Below, piece by piece: positions 24,920-31,838 of a DNA stretch of 33,332 nucleotides (position 1 is the stretch's first letter; each line of letters opens with the position of its first letter). A program made the translations under genes and the position numbers. Below the pieces are notes generated by a model, which saw only the letters and a program-made list of their open reading frames with translations, ran no database searches and had not been told where the DNA came from. The stretch is from Terriglobia bacterium (GTDB lineage Bacteria > Acidobacteriota > Terriglobia > UBA7540), in contig JAIQGB010000049.1 in assembly GCA_020072905.1 (NCBI GenBank), positions 1-33,332 on the forward strand, given 5' to 3'.

Positions 24920-25267
24920 ATGACCCTCGCGCCTCTCACCGTCGCCTGCCCGGAGTGCGGTTCGCGCGACGTTTTCTATTCCTGCAAGCCGGAATGCTGC
25001 TTCAACCACGTCTGCAACCAATGCTACACCACCTTCGAGCTCGAAACCGAGCGCGTCGGCGAACTGCAGGAGGATATCACGGCGCCTCCCGACCCCGACC
25101 CGTCCGCACCCACAGCGCCCTGCGCGCGCTGCGGGGAGTATAAGATCTTCGCCATGGACGGAATGCTGCCCCGCTCTGCACAATACCTCTGTGTCTCCTG
25201 CAAAGCGCTCCTGGCTCTCTCGATTACCAATGTGGCCAAGGGTTCGTTGCCGAGGGAAGGACAATAG
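24920..25267 (+). CDS. Double zinc-ribbon protein
   Basis: This 115-residue protein contains two cysteine-rich modules. The N-terminal one has CPECG, then CKPECC and CNQC (residues about 10-40). The C-terminal one has CARCG and CVSCK (about 68-95). An acidic, proline-rich linker joins them. Zinc binding is inferred. No specific function is recognised; proteins like this often bind nucleic acids or act as adaptors. The ATG at 24920 follows a weak GGGTG. It is divergent from the other small zinc-ribbon gene. Confidence 0.65.
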   Translation: MTLAPLTVACPECGSRDVFYSCKPECCFNHVCNQCYTTFELETERVGELQEDITAPPDPDPSAPTAPCARCGEYKIFAMDGMLPRSAQYLCVSCKALLALSITNVAKGSLPREGQ

Positions 25268-25382
25268 AAGGCAACCACCGGCCTGCGTGACCGGGATCCC
25301 GCGGCCGTTTATCTGGCAGCACGGCAGGTGCCGGGACAGAGCCGAGAGCCGCGCGGTTTTCTCCACCACAAACTGAACAACT

Positions 25383-25477
25383 CTCGACTTGAAGTCGAGG
25401 GGGTCTGAGCTGCTTGGAGCCTTGACGCTTCACCCTCAGTTCTGGCTGCCATCGGCCGTGTCATCGTCTTGAAGACG
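25383..25477. other. Gene-free stretch with two CTTGAAG-centred palindromes
   Basis: The 276 bases between the double zinc-ribbon gene and the small membrane protein contain no convincing gene. Two perfect palindromes share the same centre: CTCGACTTGAAGTCGAG (25383-25399) and CGTCTTGAAGACG (25465-25477). They lie 65 bases apart and might be regulator sites or RNA hairpins. I see no U-run or known RNA motif. Confidence 0.4.
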
Positions 25478-25543
25478 GCTGAAAGGAGAGTGTGGTAGCA
25501 CCCTCCGGGTCACAGCTGCAGAACCCGCAGCCATGTCGCCCGA

Positions 25544-25825
25544 CTACTCCTGCCCTGAGAAGGAGGGGTTTCCAGCATCCCTGCGGGAGACACTAATGTG
25601 GTCAACTGGCGGGAGAAAAAACTTGTGCCACCTCTCGCTGGCTCTCATCATGAGCGAGAGTCGCGACCAGTGAGGGGGAAAAAGGACACTTCCCTGCGCC
25701 ACGATGCGGTCGAGGAGGTCAGCTTCTCCAGCTAACAACAGCGCAATTAGCAGGGCAGCGGACCCCACAGCCCCCACGAAAATGGCTACCACAATCAAGA
25801 CCAGGTACTCTTCAATCAAAAACAT
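25544..25825 (-). CDS. Small membrane protein of unknown function
   Basis: This 93-residue protein has one long hydrophobic helix near the N-terminus (residues about 7-33, VLIVVAIFVGAVGSAALLIALLL). A cytoplasmic or periplasmic tail follows with basic and aromatic residues (HWSRLSLMMRASERWHKFF). I recognise no family. The ATG at 25825 has GGAG 8 bases upstream, supporting a real gene. It follows the MerR-like gene by 58 bases on the same strand, suggesting one transcript controlled from the ArsR-type palindrome at 26243. Confidence 0.55.
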   Translation of the reverse strand: MFLIEEYLVLIVVAIFVGAVGSAALLIALLLAGEADLLDRIVAQGSVLFPPHWSRLSLMMRASERWHKFFLPPVDHISVSRRDAGNPSFSGQE

Positions 25826-25883
25826 CTGTTACTCCATCTAGCTCTCGGACCGATCGCTCGCCCATTGATCCCCTTGCCTTGTC

Positions 25884-26132
25884 CTACGAGTTTGTGGCAC
25901 ACGCCGACGCGGCCGGTGGCGCAAGCTTGGCCCGTGCCTCGTCCACAGAGAGACCTCTTTGGCGCATAAGAAAAAGCACACCTTTCAACCGGTAAAAATC
26001 CTGCGAGGAATAGTATGTGCGCCCTTTCTTGGGCACACTTTTTATCAGTCCTCGGCTCTCAAAACGGGCCAGTTCCTCTAACGAGAGCCCCAGCTTGCTC
26101 GCCAAGTGTTCATTGAGAAGATAGTCTGGCAT
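25884..26132 (-). CDS. Small MerR-like helix-turn-helix protein
   Basis: This 82-residue protein has a MerR-type winged helix: YLLNEHLASKLGLSLEELARFESRGLI, then a wing KKGRTYYSSQDFYRLKGVLFLM, and RGLSVDEARAKL as the following helix. There is no effector or dimerisation helix of normal length, so it resembles the truncated MerR-like regulators or excisionase-like proteins. I take the ATG at 26132, with AGGAGG 11 bases upstream, over the GTG at 26144, which overlaps that ribosome binding site. It is probably co-transcribed with the small membrane protein. A perfect palindrome like the one at the arsR promoter lies about 110 bases upstream, so ArsR may control it. Confidence 0.7.
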   Translation of the reverse strand: MPDYLLNEHLASKLGLSLEELARFESRGLIKSVPKKGRTYYSSQDFYRLKGVLFLMRQRGLSVDEARAKLAPPAASACATNS

Positions 26133-26242
26133 TTGCTCTAGCACCTCCTGAATCGTCCTGGGTCTGCGTCATAAAAGCTGCTCAAGCCGCTTATAGCTCG
26201 CACGACCGGATCGAACCCCCCCCCGGACAGGAGAGGGATTCG

Positions 26243-26256
26243 TATATTCAAATATA
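26243..26256 (-). promoter_or_regulatory. Predicted ArsR-type operator upstream of the MerR-like gene
   Basis: TATATTCAAATATA is a 14-base palindrome with a CA centre in an AT-rich patch. Read on the minus strand (TATATTTGAATATA) it matches 11 of 14 bases of GATATTTGCATATT at 26649-26662, inside the arsR promoter. It lies between the arsR stop and the MerR-like gene. Control of both promoters by the ArsR protein is inferred. Confidence 0.55.
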
Positions 26257-26286
26257 ACAATATATCGAGCCAAAAAAAATCCCCTC

Positions 26287-26607
26287 CTAGCTTACCTCAA
26301 GCTGCGCCAAGAGATCCTTCACATCGACCAGATGGTTGTTGAAGATTTCCTTCGCCGCGTCCAGCAGCCGAAATATCGCAGGGTCCTGCACCGAGTAGAA
26401 AACGCTGCTGCCATTCTTCCGGGCCACCACAATGCTCCTATTCCTGAGTACCGCCAACTGCTGAGAGAGCGTGCTTTGCTCCACCGCCAGGCGTGAACAT
26501 AGATCGTTAACACCCACCTCGCCGGCCCGCAGGGCGTCGAGAATCCTTATCCGCAGGGGGTGGGCAAGAGCCTTAAAGAATTCCGCCTTGAATTGGCTTA
26601 TTTCCAT
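26287..26607 (-). CDS. ArsR family transcriptional repressor
   Basis: This 106-residue protein is a complete ArsR/SmtB winged-helix regulator. FFKALAHPLRIRILDALRAGEVGVNDLC leads into the recognition helix AVEQSTLSQQLAVLRNRSIV. The wing VVARKNGSSVFYSV follows, and the C-terminal helix is DPAIFRLLDAAKEIF. It has only one cysteine, in NDLCSRL, so the classical ELCVCDL arsenic site is absent and the inducer is unknown. The ATG at 26607 gives the family-typical N-terminus, with a weak AGGG upstream. A T8 run follows on the minus strand shortly after the stop. It lies 154 bases downstream of the iron operon with its own promoter. Confidence 0.92.
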   Translation of the reverse strand: MEISQFKAEFFKALAHPLRIRILDALRAGEVGVNDLCSRLAVEQSTLSQQLAVLRNRSIVVARKNGSSVFYSVQDPAIFRLLDAAKEIFNNHLVDVKDLLAQLEVS

Positions 26608-26646
26608 GTTGGCGACCCTGGTTGACCGGCACCTTAGCGGTCTAAC

Positions 26647-26678
26647 ATGATATTTGCATATTCAGATGTCTTTGTCAA
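26647..26678 (-). promoter_or_regulatory. arsR promoter with embedded palindrome
   Basis: On the minus strand a perfect -35 box TTGACA (plus 26673-26678) is followed after 20 bases by TATCAT (plus 26647-26652); AAATAT at a 17-base spacing is an alternative -10. The spacer and -10 region contain ATATTTGCATAT (26650-26661), the likely autorepression operator. It lies 40-70 bases upstream of the arsR ATG. Confidence 0.55.
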
Positions 26679-26761
26679 TGGCCATATTGTCGTAGCGGGC
26701 TGGCCGTGGAGAGTTCTCCCTTTGACTTTGACGAAATGGAGGTTGGTCACTCAACGCCTAA

Positions 26762-27852
26762 TTACTTCGGGCAGCAGGCGCCGCGGGGAATGGGCGAGCC
26801 GTGCGGGCAGGTCTCAGGATGCTTCAAGAACTTGCAGAGCTTTTCGGTGACTTCCGCGCTGAGCGTGTGCTCGATGCGGCAGGCGTTGGCGTCGAGCAGG
26901 TCAGATTCCAGGCCAAAGGTATCGAAGAAGAGCCTCTCGGCGAGGCGGTGCCTCGGATGATCTCTCGCGCGCGCGGCCCGCCGTGCGCCGTAAGCGCCAG
27001 TGAGCCGCCGTCCAACCGAATCAGTTCCTCTTGCGCCATCAGCAGGAAGGTGGCGCGGTTAGGCGCGAACTCCGGAACCGCCTCGACGGTGAGCACCGTT
27101 TTCCCCGTGTCCTCCTGCACATGCCAGACCGCCTTGAGCAGGTTGTCGATCAATTCTTCTTCGCGCGCGGGGAAAACCGAAATGTCCGCCAAGCGCCCGT
27201 GGTGAAGCTCGATGCGCCGCTCGGCCATGCGGCCGATTTCCGGGTCGTGCGTCACCATGACGATGGTGTGACCCTCGCGGTGCAACTCCGTGAACAGTCC
27301 CATGACGATCGTCTCATTCATTTCGTCGAGGTTGCCCGTGGGCTCGTCGGCCAGGATGAGGTTGGGCTGGTTGATGAGCGCGCGCGCCACGCAGACTCTC
27401 TGCTGCTCGCCGCCCGAAAGCTGCGAGGGCAGATGATGCAGCCGCTCTCCCAGGCCGACCCGCCGCAGCGCTTCCGCCGCCTCCTGCTCTTCTGCGAGGC
27501 TGTGGAAGTATTGTGCCAGCATCACGTTCTCGAGCGCCGTGAGGTAAGGAACCAGATGGAATTGCTGGAAAATGAAACCGACCTTCTCGGCGCGGAAGCG
27601 CGCCAAGTCCGCAGGGCCGAGCCGGGCGAGCTTTTCGCCGCCGATGACGACGCGGCCTTCCGTAGGCGAATCGAGGCAGCCGAGAATGTTGAGAAGCGTG
27701 CTCTTGCCGGAGCCCGAAGGGCCCATCACCGCCAGCCACTCACCTTTCTCCACTTCGAGGGAGAAGGAACGCAGCGCGTAAACCGCCTCACCGTACTTCT
27801 TCGTCAGCCCGTCAATCTCGATAAACGCCAATTTCCTGCTCTCCCTGCCCAA
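26762..27852 (-). CDS. ABC transporter ATPase fused to a DtxR-type iron-dependent repressor domain (one-base frameshift near 26957)
   Basis: Residues about 8-225 are a LolD/MacB-type ATPase: Walker [10 protein letters not shown], signature LSGGEQQRV, Walker [13 protein letters not shown] and the His switch VTHD. From about residue 232 the sequence follows DtxR: a winged-helix-like part ([14 protein letters not shown] to [16 protein letters not shown]), then the metal and dimer domain. The latter is in another frame: [15 protein letters not shown] (matching the Cys102, Glu105, His106 primary iron ligands of DtxR) and [12 protein letters not shown]. Adding one base near 26957 gives an uninterrupted 363-residue protein ending at 26762; without it the protein ends at 26824. 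The TTG at 27852 has AAGGA 6 bases upstream. It is the last gene of the iron operon, 18 bases after the permease. Confidence 0.82.
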
Positions 27853-27870
27853 CTTGAATCCTTCGTACAG

Positions 27871-29100
27871 CTACTCGCCTTTCAGAACCACGGCGGGCTC
27901 GACGCCGCGGACGATCCTGACGGGCAAGAGCGTGGCAGCGCCGGCAAGCAATACCGACATCAAAACGACCAGCGGCAGGGTCCACCAGCTCAGGCCCAGT
28001 GAAACGTCGAAGAGGCGTCGCGCCAGCTCGCGCGCGAGAAGCGCCCCCAGCGCGAAGCCCGCCACGCCCCCTGCCAGTCCCAGCCCCGCGCCTTCGCTCA
28101 AGAAAAGGCCCATGACGAGCTGATCGCTTGCGCCGAGCGCCTTCATCACGCCGATGTCTTTCCGCCGCTCCAGCACGATGGCGGTCATCGTCGCCATCAC
28201 GCAGAGGCCGATAATCGCCAGAATCAGCGCGGTCAAGGAAACCGCCAGCCCGCGGATGGTCTCAAGCACGCGGCCCTGCGATTCGACGATCTGATGGACG
28301 GGGCGCACTTCAACGCCGGGAAGGGTTCGGGCGAGCACCTGCACTCCTCGCTCGATTTCCGCCCCTTCGCCAGGCAGGCTCAGCTCGACCAGACTAATCT
28401 TTCCTTCGAGCCCGGCGAGCCGCTGGAGCGAACCGAGGTCCAGGAAGACGCGGTCATCTTCCGCCCCACCGGTCGAGAGGATCCCGGCAACGCGAAACTC
28501 GGGAGGCGAGGCAGAGATAGGCTCAGGCCCTCCGCCTGCCACTGCCAGCTCGACGCTTCCTCCCGGGGCAAGGTGCAACCGGGTCGCCACGTGGGCGCCC
28601 ACAACGCATTCACCAAGTCCGAGAGCAGCGTTTCCCATCGCTCCCTGGATTCGCCAACCCGGGTAGAGCGAGCGCAGAGCGGCAAAGTCGGTCCCCACGG
28701 CCACGAGGTTTTGAAACTCCGGCAGGCGCGGGTCGGAGGGCACCGGCTTGACGCGCGCCACGACGTGCAACACCGGCGCAAACGTGAGCCCTTTCAATCT
28801 GCGGGCGCCGCTCTTGAGCTGATTCACGACTTGCTCGTCCATCACCGTAGCACCGGGCGATGTGCCCGGCGCGACCGCGGGGGCGAGAATCACGTTCGCG
28901 CCGTAAGCGCGGAATTCCTGGGTCATCTTGCGGCGTACATCGCCATAAAGATTGAGCAGCGCCGCCGCCACCGCCGCCCCTACCAGCAGCGATCCCATCG
29001 CCAGCGCTGCTTGCGGGCGTCTGACGACGAGTGAGCGCCACCAGACTCGCCAGAAAAGCGAGCGGCGCTTACGGGGTTGTGCCGCCGGACGACTACTCAT
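27871..29100 (-). CDS. FtsX/MacB-type ABC permease 2 of the iron operon
   Basis: This 409-residue permease has one N-terminal helix (about residues 30-50), a periplasmic MacB-type core domain (about 55-270), and three C-terminal helices with the FtsX signature ATMTAIVLERRKDIGVMKALGAS. The start at 29100 overlaps the upstream permease stop (ATGAGTAG), which indicates translational coupling; the track start at 29142 lies inside that gene. Permeases of this type, paired as in Campylobacter Cj1661-1662 and FetABC-type loci, accompany FTR1-DUF2318 iron permeases. It presumably forms a heterodimer with the neighbouring permease, driven by the downstream ATPase. The exact transported species is unproven. 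Confidence 0.9.
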   Translation of the reverse strand: MSSRPAAQPRKRRSLFWRVWWRSLVVRRPQAALAMGSLLVGAAVAAALLNLYGDVRRKMTQEFRAYGANVILAPAVAPGTSPGATVMDEQVVNQLKSGARRLKGLTFAPVLHVVARVKPVPSDPRLPEFQNLVAVGTDFAALRSLYPGWRIQGAMGNAALGLGECVVGAHVATRLHLAPGGSVELAVAGGGPEPISASPPEFRVAGILSTGGAEDDRVFLDLGSLQRLAGLEGKISLVELSLPGEGAEIERGVQVLARTLPGVEVRPVHQIVESQGRVLETIRGLAVSLTALILAIIGLCVMATMTAIVLERRKDIGVMKALGASDQLVMGLFLSEGAGLGLAGGVAGFALGALLARELARRLFDVSLGLSWWTLPLVVLMSVLLAGAATLLPVRIVRGVEPAVVLKGE

Positions 29101-30388
29101 CGCGCAGCACCGCCACGGGCGAGAGCTTGAGTCCACGGGCAAGCGGTAAGGCGCTTCCCGCCAGGGTCACCACCAGGGCCAGGACGAGGGCCGCCGGCAG
29201 GATCACCCAGTTGATTTGTGCTGGAACGCCGAAGACGACGACGCCGAGACGCTGCGCCATCAGGCTGCCTGCGAAATAGCCCGCCAAGCCGCCGAGCAGG
29301 CCCACCACGAACGCTTCGAGCAGGAAAATGGTGGCCACGCGCGCGTCCGTTGCGCCGAGCGACTTGAAGAGGCCGATCTCCGCGCGCCGCTCGAGCACCG
29401 TGGCGAACATCATCGAGGCCACCGCCAGCGTGGAGGTCACCATCGCCGCCGCCGCCAGCAACGCCATCAGCGCGCCGACGCGGTTCAGAATTCTCCCCTC
29501 CGTCTCGGCCACGCGATAGATGGGCTTCGCCTCGGCGGCGGGAATCACCTGCTGGATCTGGTAACAAATGGCGCTCACGTAGGGCGTGCAATACCAGCGA
29601 TCGAATTCCTCCGCGCTCATCTTGGTGACGTCGGAGCGGGCGAAAGCGTCCTCGGGCTTGGTGAGCGCGCTGACCTCCGCGCGGCGGACTCTCCCTTCCA
29701 AGCCCGCCAGCTTCTGAGCGAGGGCAAGCGGCGCGAAGATCTGGTCATCTTCGTCTCCGCCCGTCTCGACGATGCCGCGCACCGCGAGCACGGCGGCTGC
29801 AGTGGACTGCGGGGCTGAGTTCGAACCCGGCGCGACCCGGAGCGCCAGACTGCTTCTTATCTGAATTCCCAGCGAGCGCGCCAGGCGGCGTCCCACCAAG
29901 CACTCGGCCGCATCGTCGTCCGTGGGCCACTGGCCTTCGACCTTCCACGAGGGATGGAGGGATTTCACCCCGGTGTGGAACGCTTCCGATTTGCCGGTGC
30001 TCAGATCCTGGTCAAACCACGTCCCGACCAGCGTCAGGCGGCGCCCCTGCGCCTGGACCGGCACGTCCAGAAATGGCGCGAACGCCATGATGTTGTTTCG
30101 CCAGAAAATCTTCCGGAGCTTCAGCAGGTCGGATTCGGCAAGATACGCGCCGGCTCCGATGGGACGGTAATCGGTTCCGCCCAGCGAAACGGGGAGGCTG
30201 TCAGCAACGGGAGTGAGCGCGATATTCGCACCAAACGACCGCAGCTCGCGCCCCACTCGGTCGCCGACGTCGAGGGCAATTGTGCTGACGGCGGTCGTGA
30301 CCGCGATGCCAAGCGTCACCGCCAGGAGCGTGAGGAGCTTGCGGCGCCGGCGGCGCGTCAAGGAGCGGCCTACGATGCGGGTCAGCAT
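29093..30388 (-). CDS. FtsX/MacB-type ABC permease 1 of the iron operon
   Basis: This 431-residue permease opens with an arginine-rich cytoplasmic patch (TRRRRRKLL) and a transmembrane helix. A periplasmic domain follows (about 45-300, with PAAEAKPIYRVAETEGRILNR at its end), then three C-terminal helices carrying FATVLERRAEIGLFKSLGATD, the FtsX coupling motif. Its ATG at 30388 lies 4 bases after the stop of the FTR1 gene, and its stop overlaps the next permease, so the operon is tightly packed. The periplasmic domain contains a pair of Cys residues (WYCTPYVSAICYQ) absent from the partner permease, which might bind a metal or form a disulphide. Confidence 0.9.
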   Translation of the reverse strand: MLTRIVGRSLTRRRRRKLLTLLAVTLGIAVTTAVSTIALDVGDRVGRELRSFGANIALTPVADSLPVSLGGTDYRPIGAGAYLAESDLLKLRKIFWRNNIMAFAPFLDVPVQAQGRRLTLVGTWFDQDLSTGKSEAFHTGVKSLHPSWKVEGQWPTDDDAAECLVGRRLARSLGIQIRSSLALRVAPGSNSAPQSTAAAVLAVRGIVETGGDEDDQIFAPLALAQKLAGLEGRVRRAEVSALTKPEDAFARSDVTKMSAEEFDRWYCTPYVSAICYQIQQVIPAAEAKPIYRVAETEGRILNRVGALMALLAAAAMVTSTLAVASMMFATVLERRAEIGLFKSLGATDARVATIFLLEAFVVGLLGGLAGYFAGSLMAQRLGVVVFGVPAQINWVILPAALVLALVVTLAGSALPLARGLKLSPVAVLRDE

Positions 30389-30392
30389 GGCC

Positions 30393-31658
30393 TCAGGGAA
30401 AGTACTTGGCGGCGCCGGCGAGAGTAGGCTCGGCGATGATCAGCGTCTGGCCTTCGACGAGGTAGTCGATGTGGATGGGATTGCACCCACCCGCCACACC
30501 GATGGTGGGCACGTAAACGGCTGCGGCGCAGTTGCGGCAGATGACGTTTGCCCCGTCCTGGTAATAGCCCTGATTGCCGCAAATCAGGCAGGCGTCGAGC
30601 CCGGCGCGCACCGTGTCGGTGCCGTCCAGAATGGCAATGAAGCGGACGCGTACGCCGCCCGCGTTCACGACAAAGTGGTGCAGCTTGTGGTCGAGCAGCC
30701 GGCTGACCGGAACGCGCACCTCGCCCGCCGTAATGCTCACTTCTTCCGGCGGCGAGACGCCCTGCGCCGTCCGCGAATAGATGAATTCAGCGCTGATGGA
30801 GATGATGATCAACACACCCACGGCCATCGAGGCGATTTTCCAGAAGCGCTCGCGGTGCCGCTCAGCAAGGACCTTGCGGCGCTCGGGTCGAGACAGTTGC
30901 GGGCTCGCCGCAATGCCCGCTTCCGTCGCCTGCATCCTCTGCGCGCCCACCATAAACAGGGCCAGTGCCACAACGACCACAAAGAAAAACGCTTCGTTGT
31001 TGACGATGGGGCCGACAAGCGCCATCTCCCGCGGGCCCGAGGGCAAGATGCCAGCTTCTGAAAGCTCGTGAATGCCCGACACCAGCAACTGCGCCGAAAC
31101 CGTCAGCAGCACCAGCGTCGTCACCGCGAAGAACTTGCGCAGGTTGACCTTCACGCTGCCTTTGAAAATCGCCACGCCCAGACCCACCGCCAGCGCCAGA
31201 CCCAAGACACCGCCGATGAAGTCGAGCAGCTCACTCGTGCGGAGCGAGACCGCGGCAAGAAACAGAACAGTCTCCATGCCCTCGCGGAACACCATGAGAA
31301 AGACAAATGCGAAAAGGCCCAAAGCCGCGCCGCGCGGGGCCCGGGCGGAGAGGCGAGAAAGCCGCGTCTCGATTTCCTGTTTGAGCCGCCGGCCGGTCCG
31401 ATACATCCACACGGCCATGGTGGCGACAAACACCGCGCCGGCCAGCATCAGCCAGCCCTCGAGCACGTCCTGGTTGATGTGCAGACGGTTCAGTGCGTAT
31501 CCGCCGACAAGGCTCGCCGCCACTGCCCCGCCCAGTCCCCAGTAGACGATCCTGCTCCAACCCTCGCGTCCACTCTTCTTGAGGTGGCCGAGGACGATGC
31601 CGACGATGAGCGCGGCTTCAACGCCTTCGCGGAGCGTGATGACAAAGGACTGGAACAT
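30393..31658 (-). CDS. FTR1-family iron permease fused to DUF2318 (FetM-like)
   Basis: This 421-residue protein starts with an FTR1 domain. Seven hydrophobic helices are visible, with the acidic iron-path motifs REGVE at residues 10-14 (TLREGVEAAL) and REGME in VFREGMETVLF. The C-terminal third is DUF2318, whose cysteine pattern CLICGNQG, then CRNCAAAVY and GGCNPIHIDY is complete. A short linker with an extra helix (about residues 275-295) joins them. The architecture matches FetM of FetMP and Campylobacter Cj1658, which take up iron across the inner membrane, usually with the periplasmic protein P19. No P19 gene is in the window. The ATG at 31658 has only a weak ribosome binding site. It is the first gene of the four-gene operon. 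Confidence 0.93.
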   Translation of the reverse strand: MFQSFVITLREGVEAALIVGIVLGHLKKSGREGWSRIVYWGLGGAVAASLVGGYALNRLHINQDVLEGWLMLAGAVFVATMAVWMYRTGRRLKQEIETRLSRLSARAPRGAALGLFAFVFLMVFREGMETVLFLAAVSLRTSELLDFIGGVLGLALAVGLGVAIFKGSVKVNLRKFFAVTTLVLLTVSAQLLVSGIHELSEAGILPSGPREMALVGPIVNNEAFFFVVVVALALFMVGAQRMQATEAGIAASPQLSRPERRKVLAERHRERFWKIASMAVGVLIIISISAEFIYSRTAQGVSPPEEVSITAGEVRVPVSRLLDHKLHHFVVNAGGVRVRFIAILDGTDTVRAGLDACLICGNQGYYQDGANVICRNCAAAVYVPTIGVAGGCNPIHIDYLVEGQTLIIAEPTLAGAAKYFP

Positions 31659-31717
31659 GCCGCGATTCCGCCGACGAAAACGTCGGGCTGATCGAGGGAT
31701 TTCGTCTTGCAGGTAAG

Positions 31718-31747
31718 ATGTTAGAAGGAGTCTCGGGCGTTTGTCAA
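31718..31747 (-). promoter_or_regulatory. Promoter of the iron-transport operon
   Basis: On the minus strand a perfect TTGACA (plus 31742-31747) and TAACAT (plus 31718-31723) are 18 bases apart, with the ATG of the FTR1 gene about 60 bases downstream. No canonical Fur box is visible. This would be the logical target for the DtxR-like domain encoded at the end of the operon. Confidence 0.65.
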
Positions 31748-31793
31748 CAGGACGACTGAAAGATAAGGGCTTAGGAGACGCCGGAAGGTGTCT

Positions 31794-31824
31794 AGTTGCA
31801 ACTCATTCGCAACTATCTGCAACC
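31794..31824. repeat. Three helically phased GCAAC repeats upstream of the iron promoter
   Basis: GCAACT (31798), GCAACT (31809) and GCAACC (31819) occur with spacings of 11 and 10 bases, about one helical turn. The first lies in the palindrome AGTTGCAACT (31794-31803). They are about 50-75 bases upstream of the -35 box and 15 bases past the end of the neighbouring gene. A regulator binding site is possible. Confidence 0.4.
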
Positions 31825-31838
31825 GCTAGGCAGAGCCT

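Noticed and set aside
26195-26235. Possible tRNA T-arm (minus strand GGTTCGATCC)
   Set aside because: The flanking bases do not form a T-stem and no acceptor or anticodon arm can be folded around it.
27031-28002. 323-residue plus-strand ORF opposite the iron-operon ATPase
   Set aside because: Shadow ORF with no domain; the minus strand has every ABC ATPase motif.
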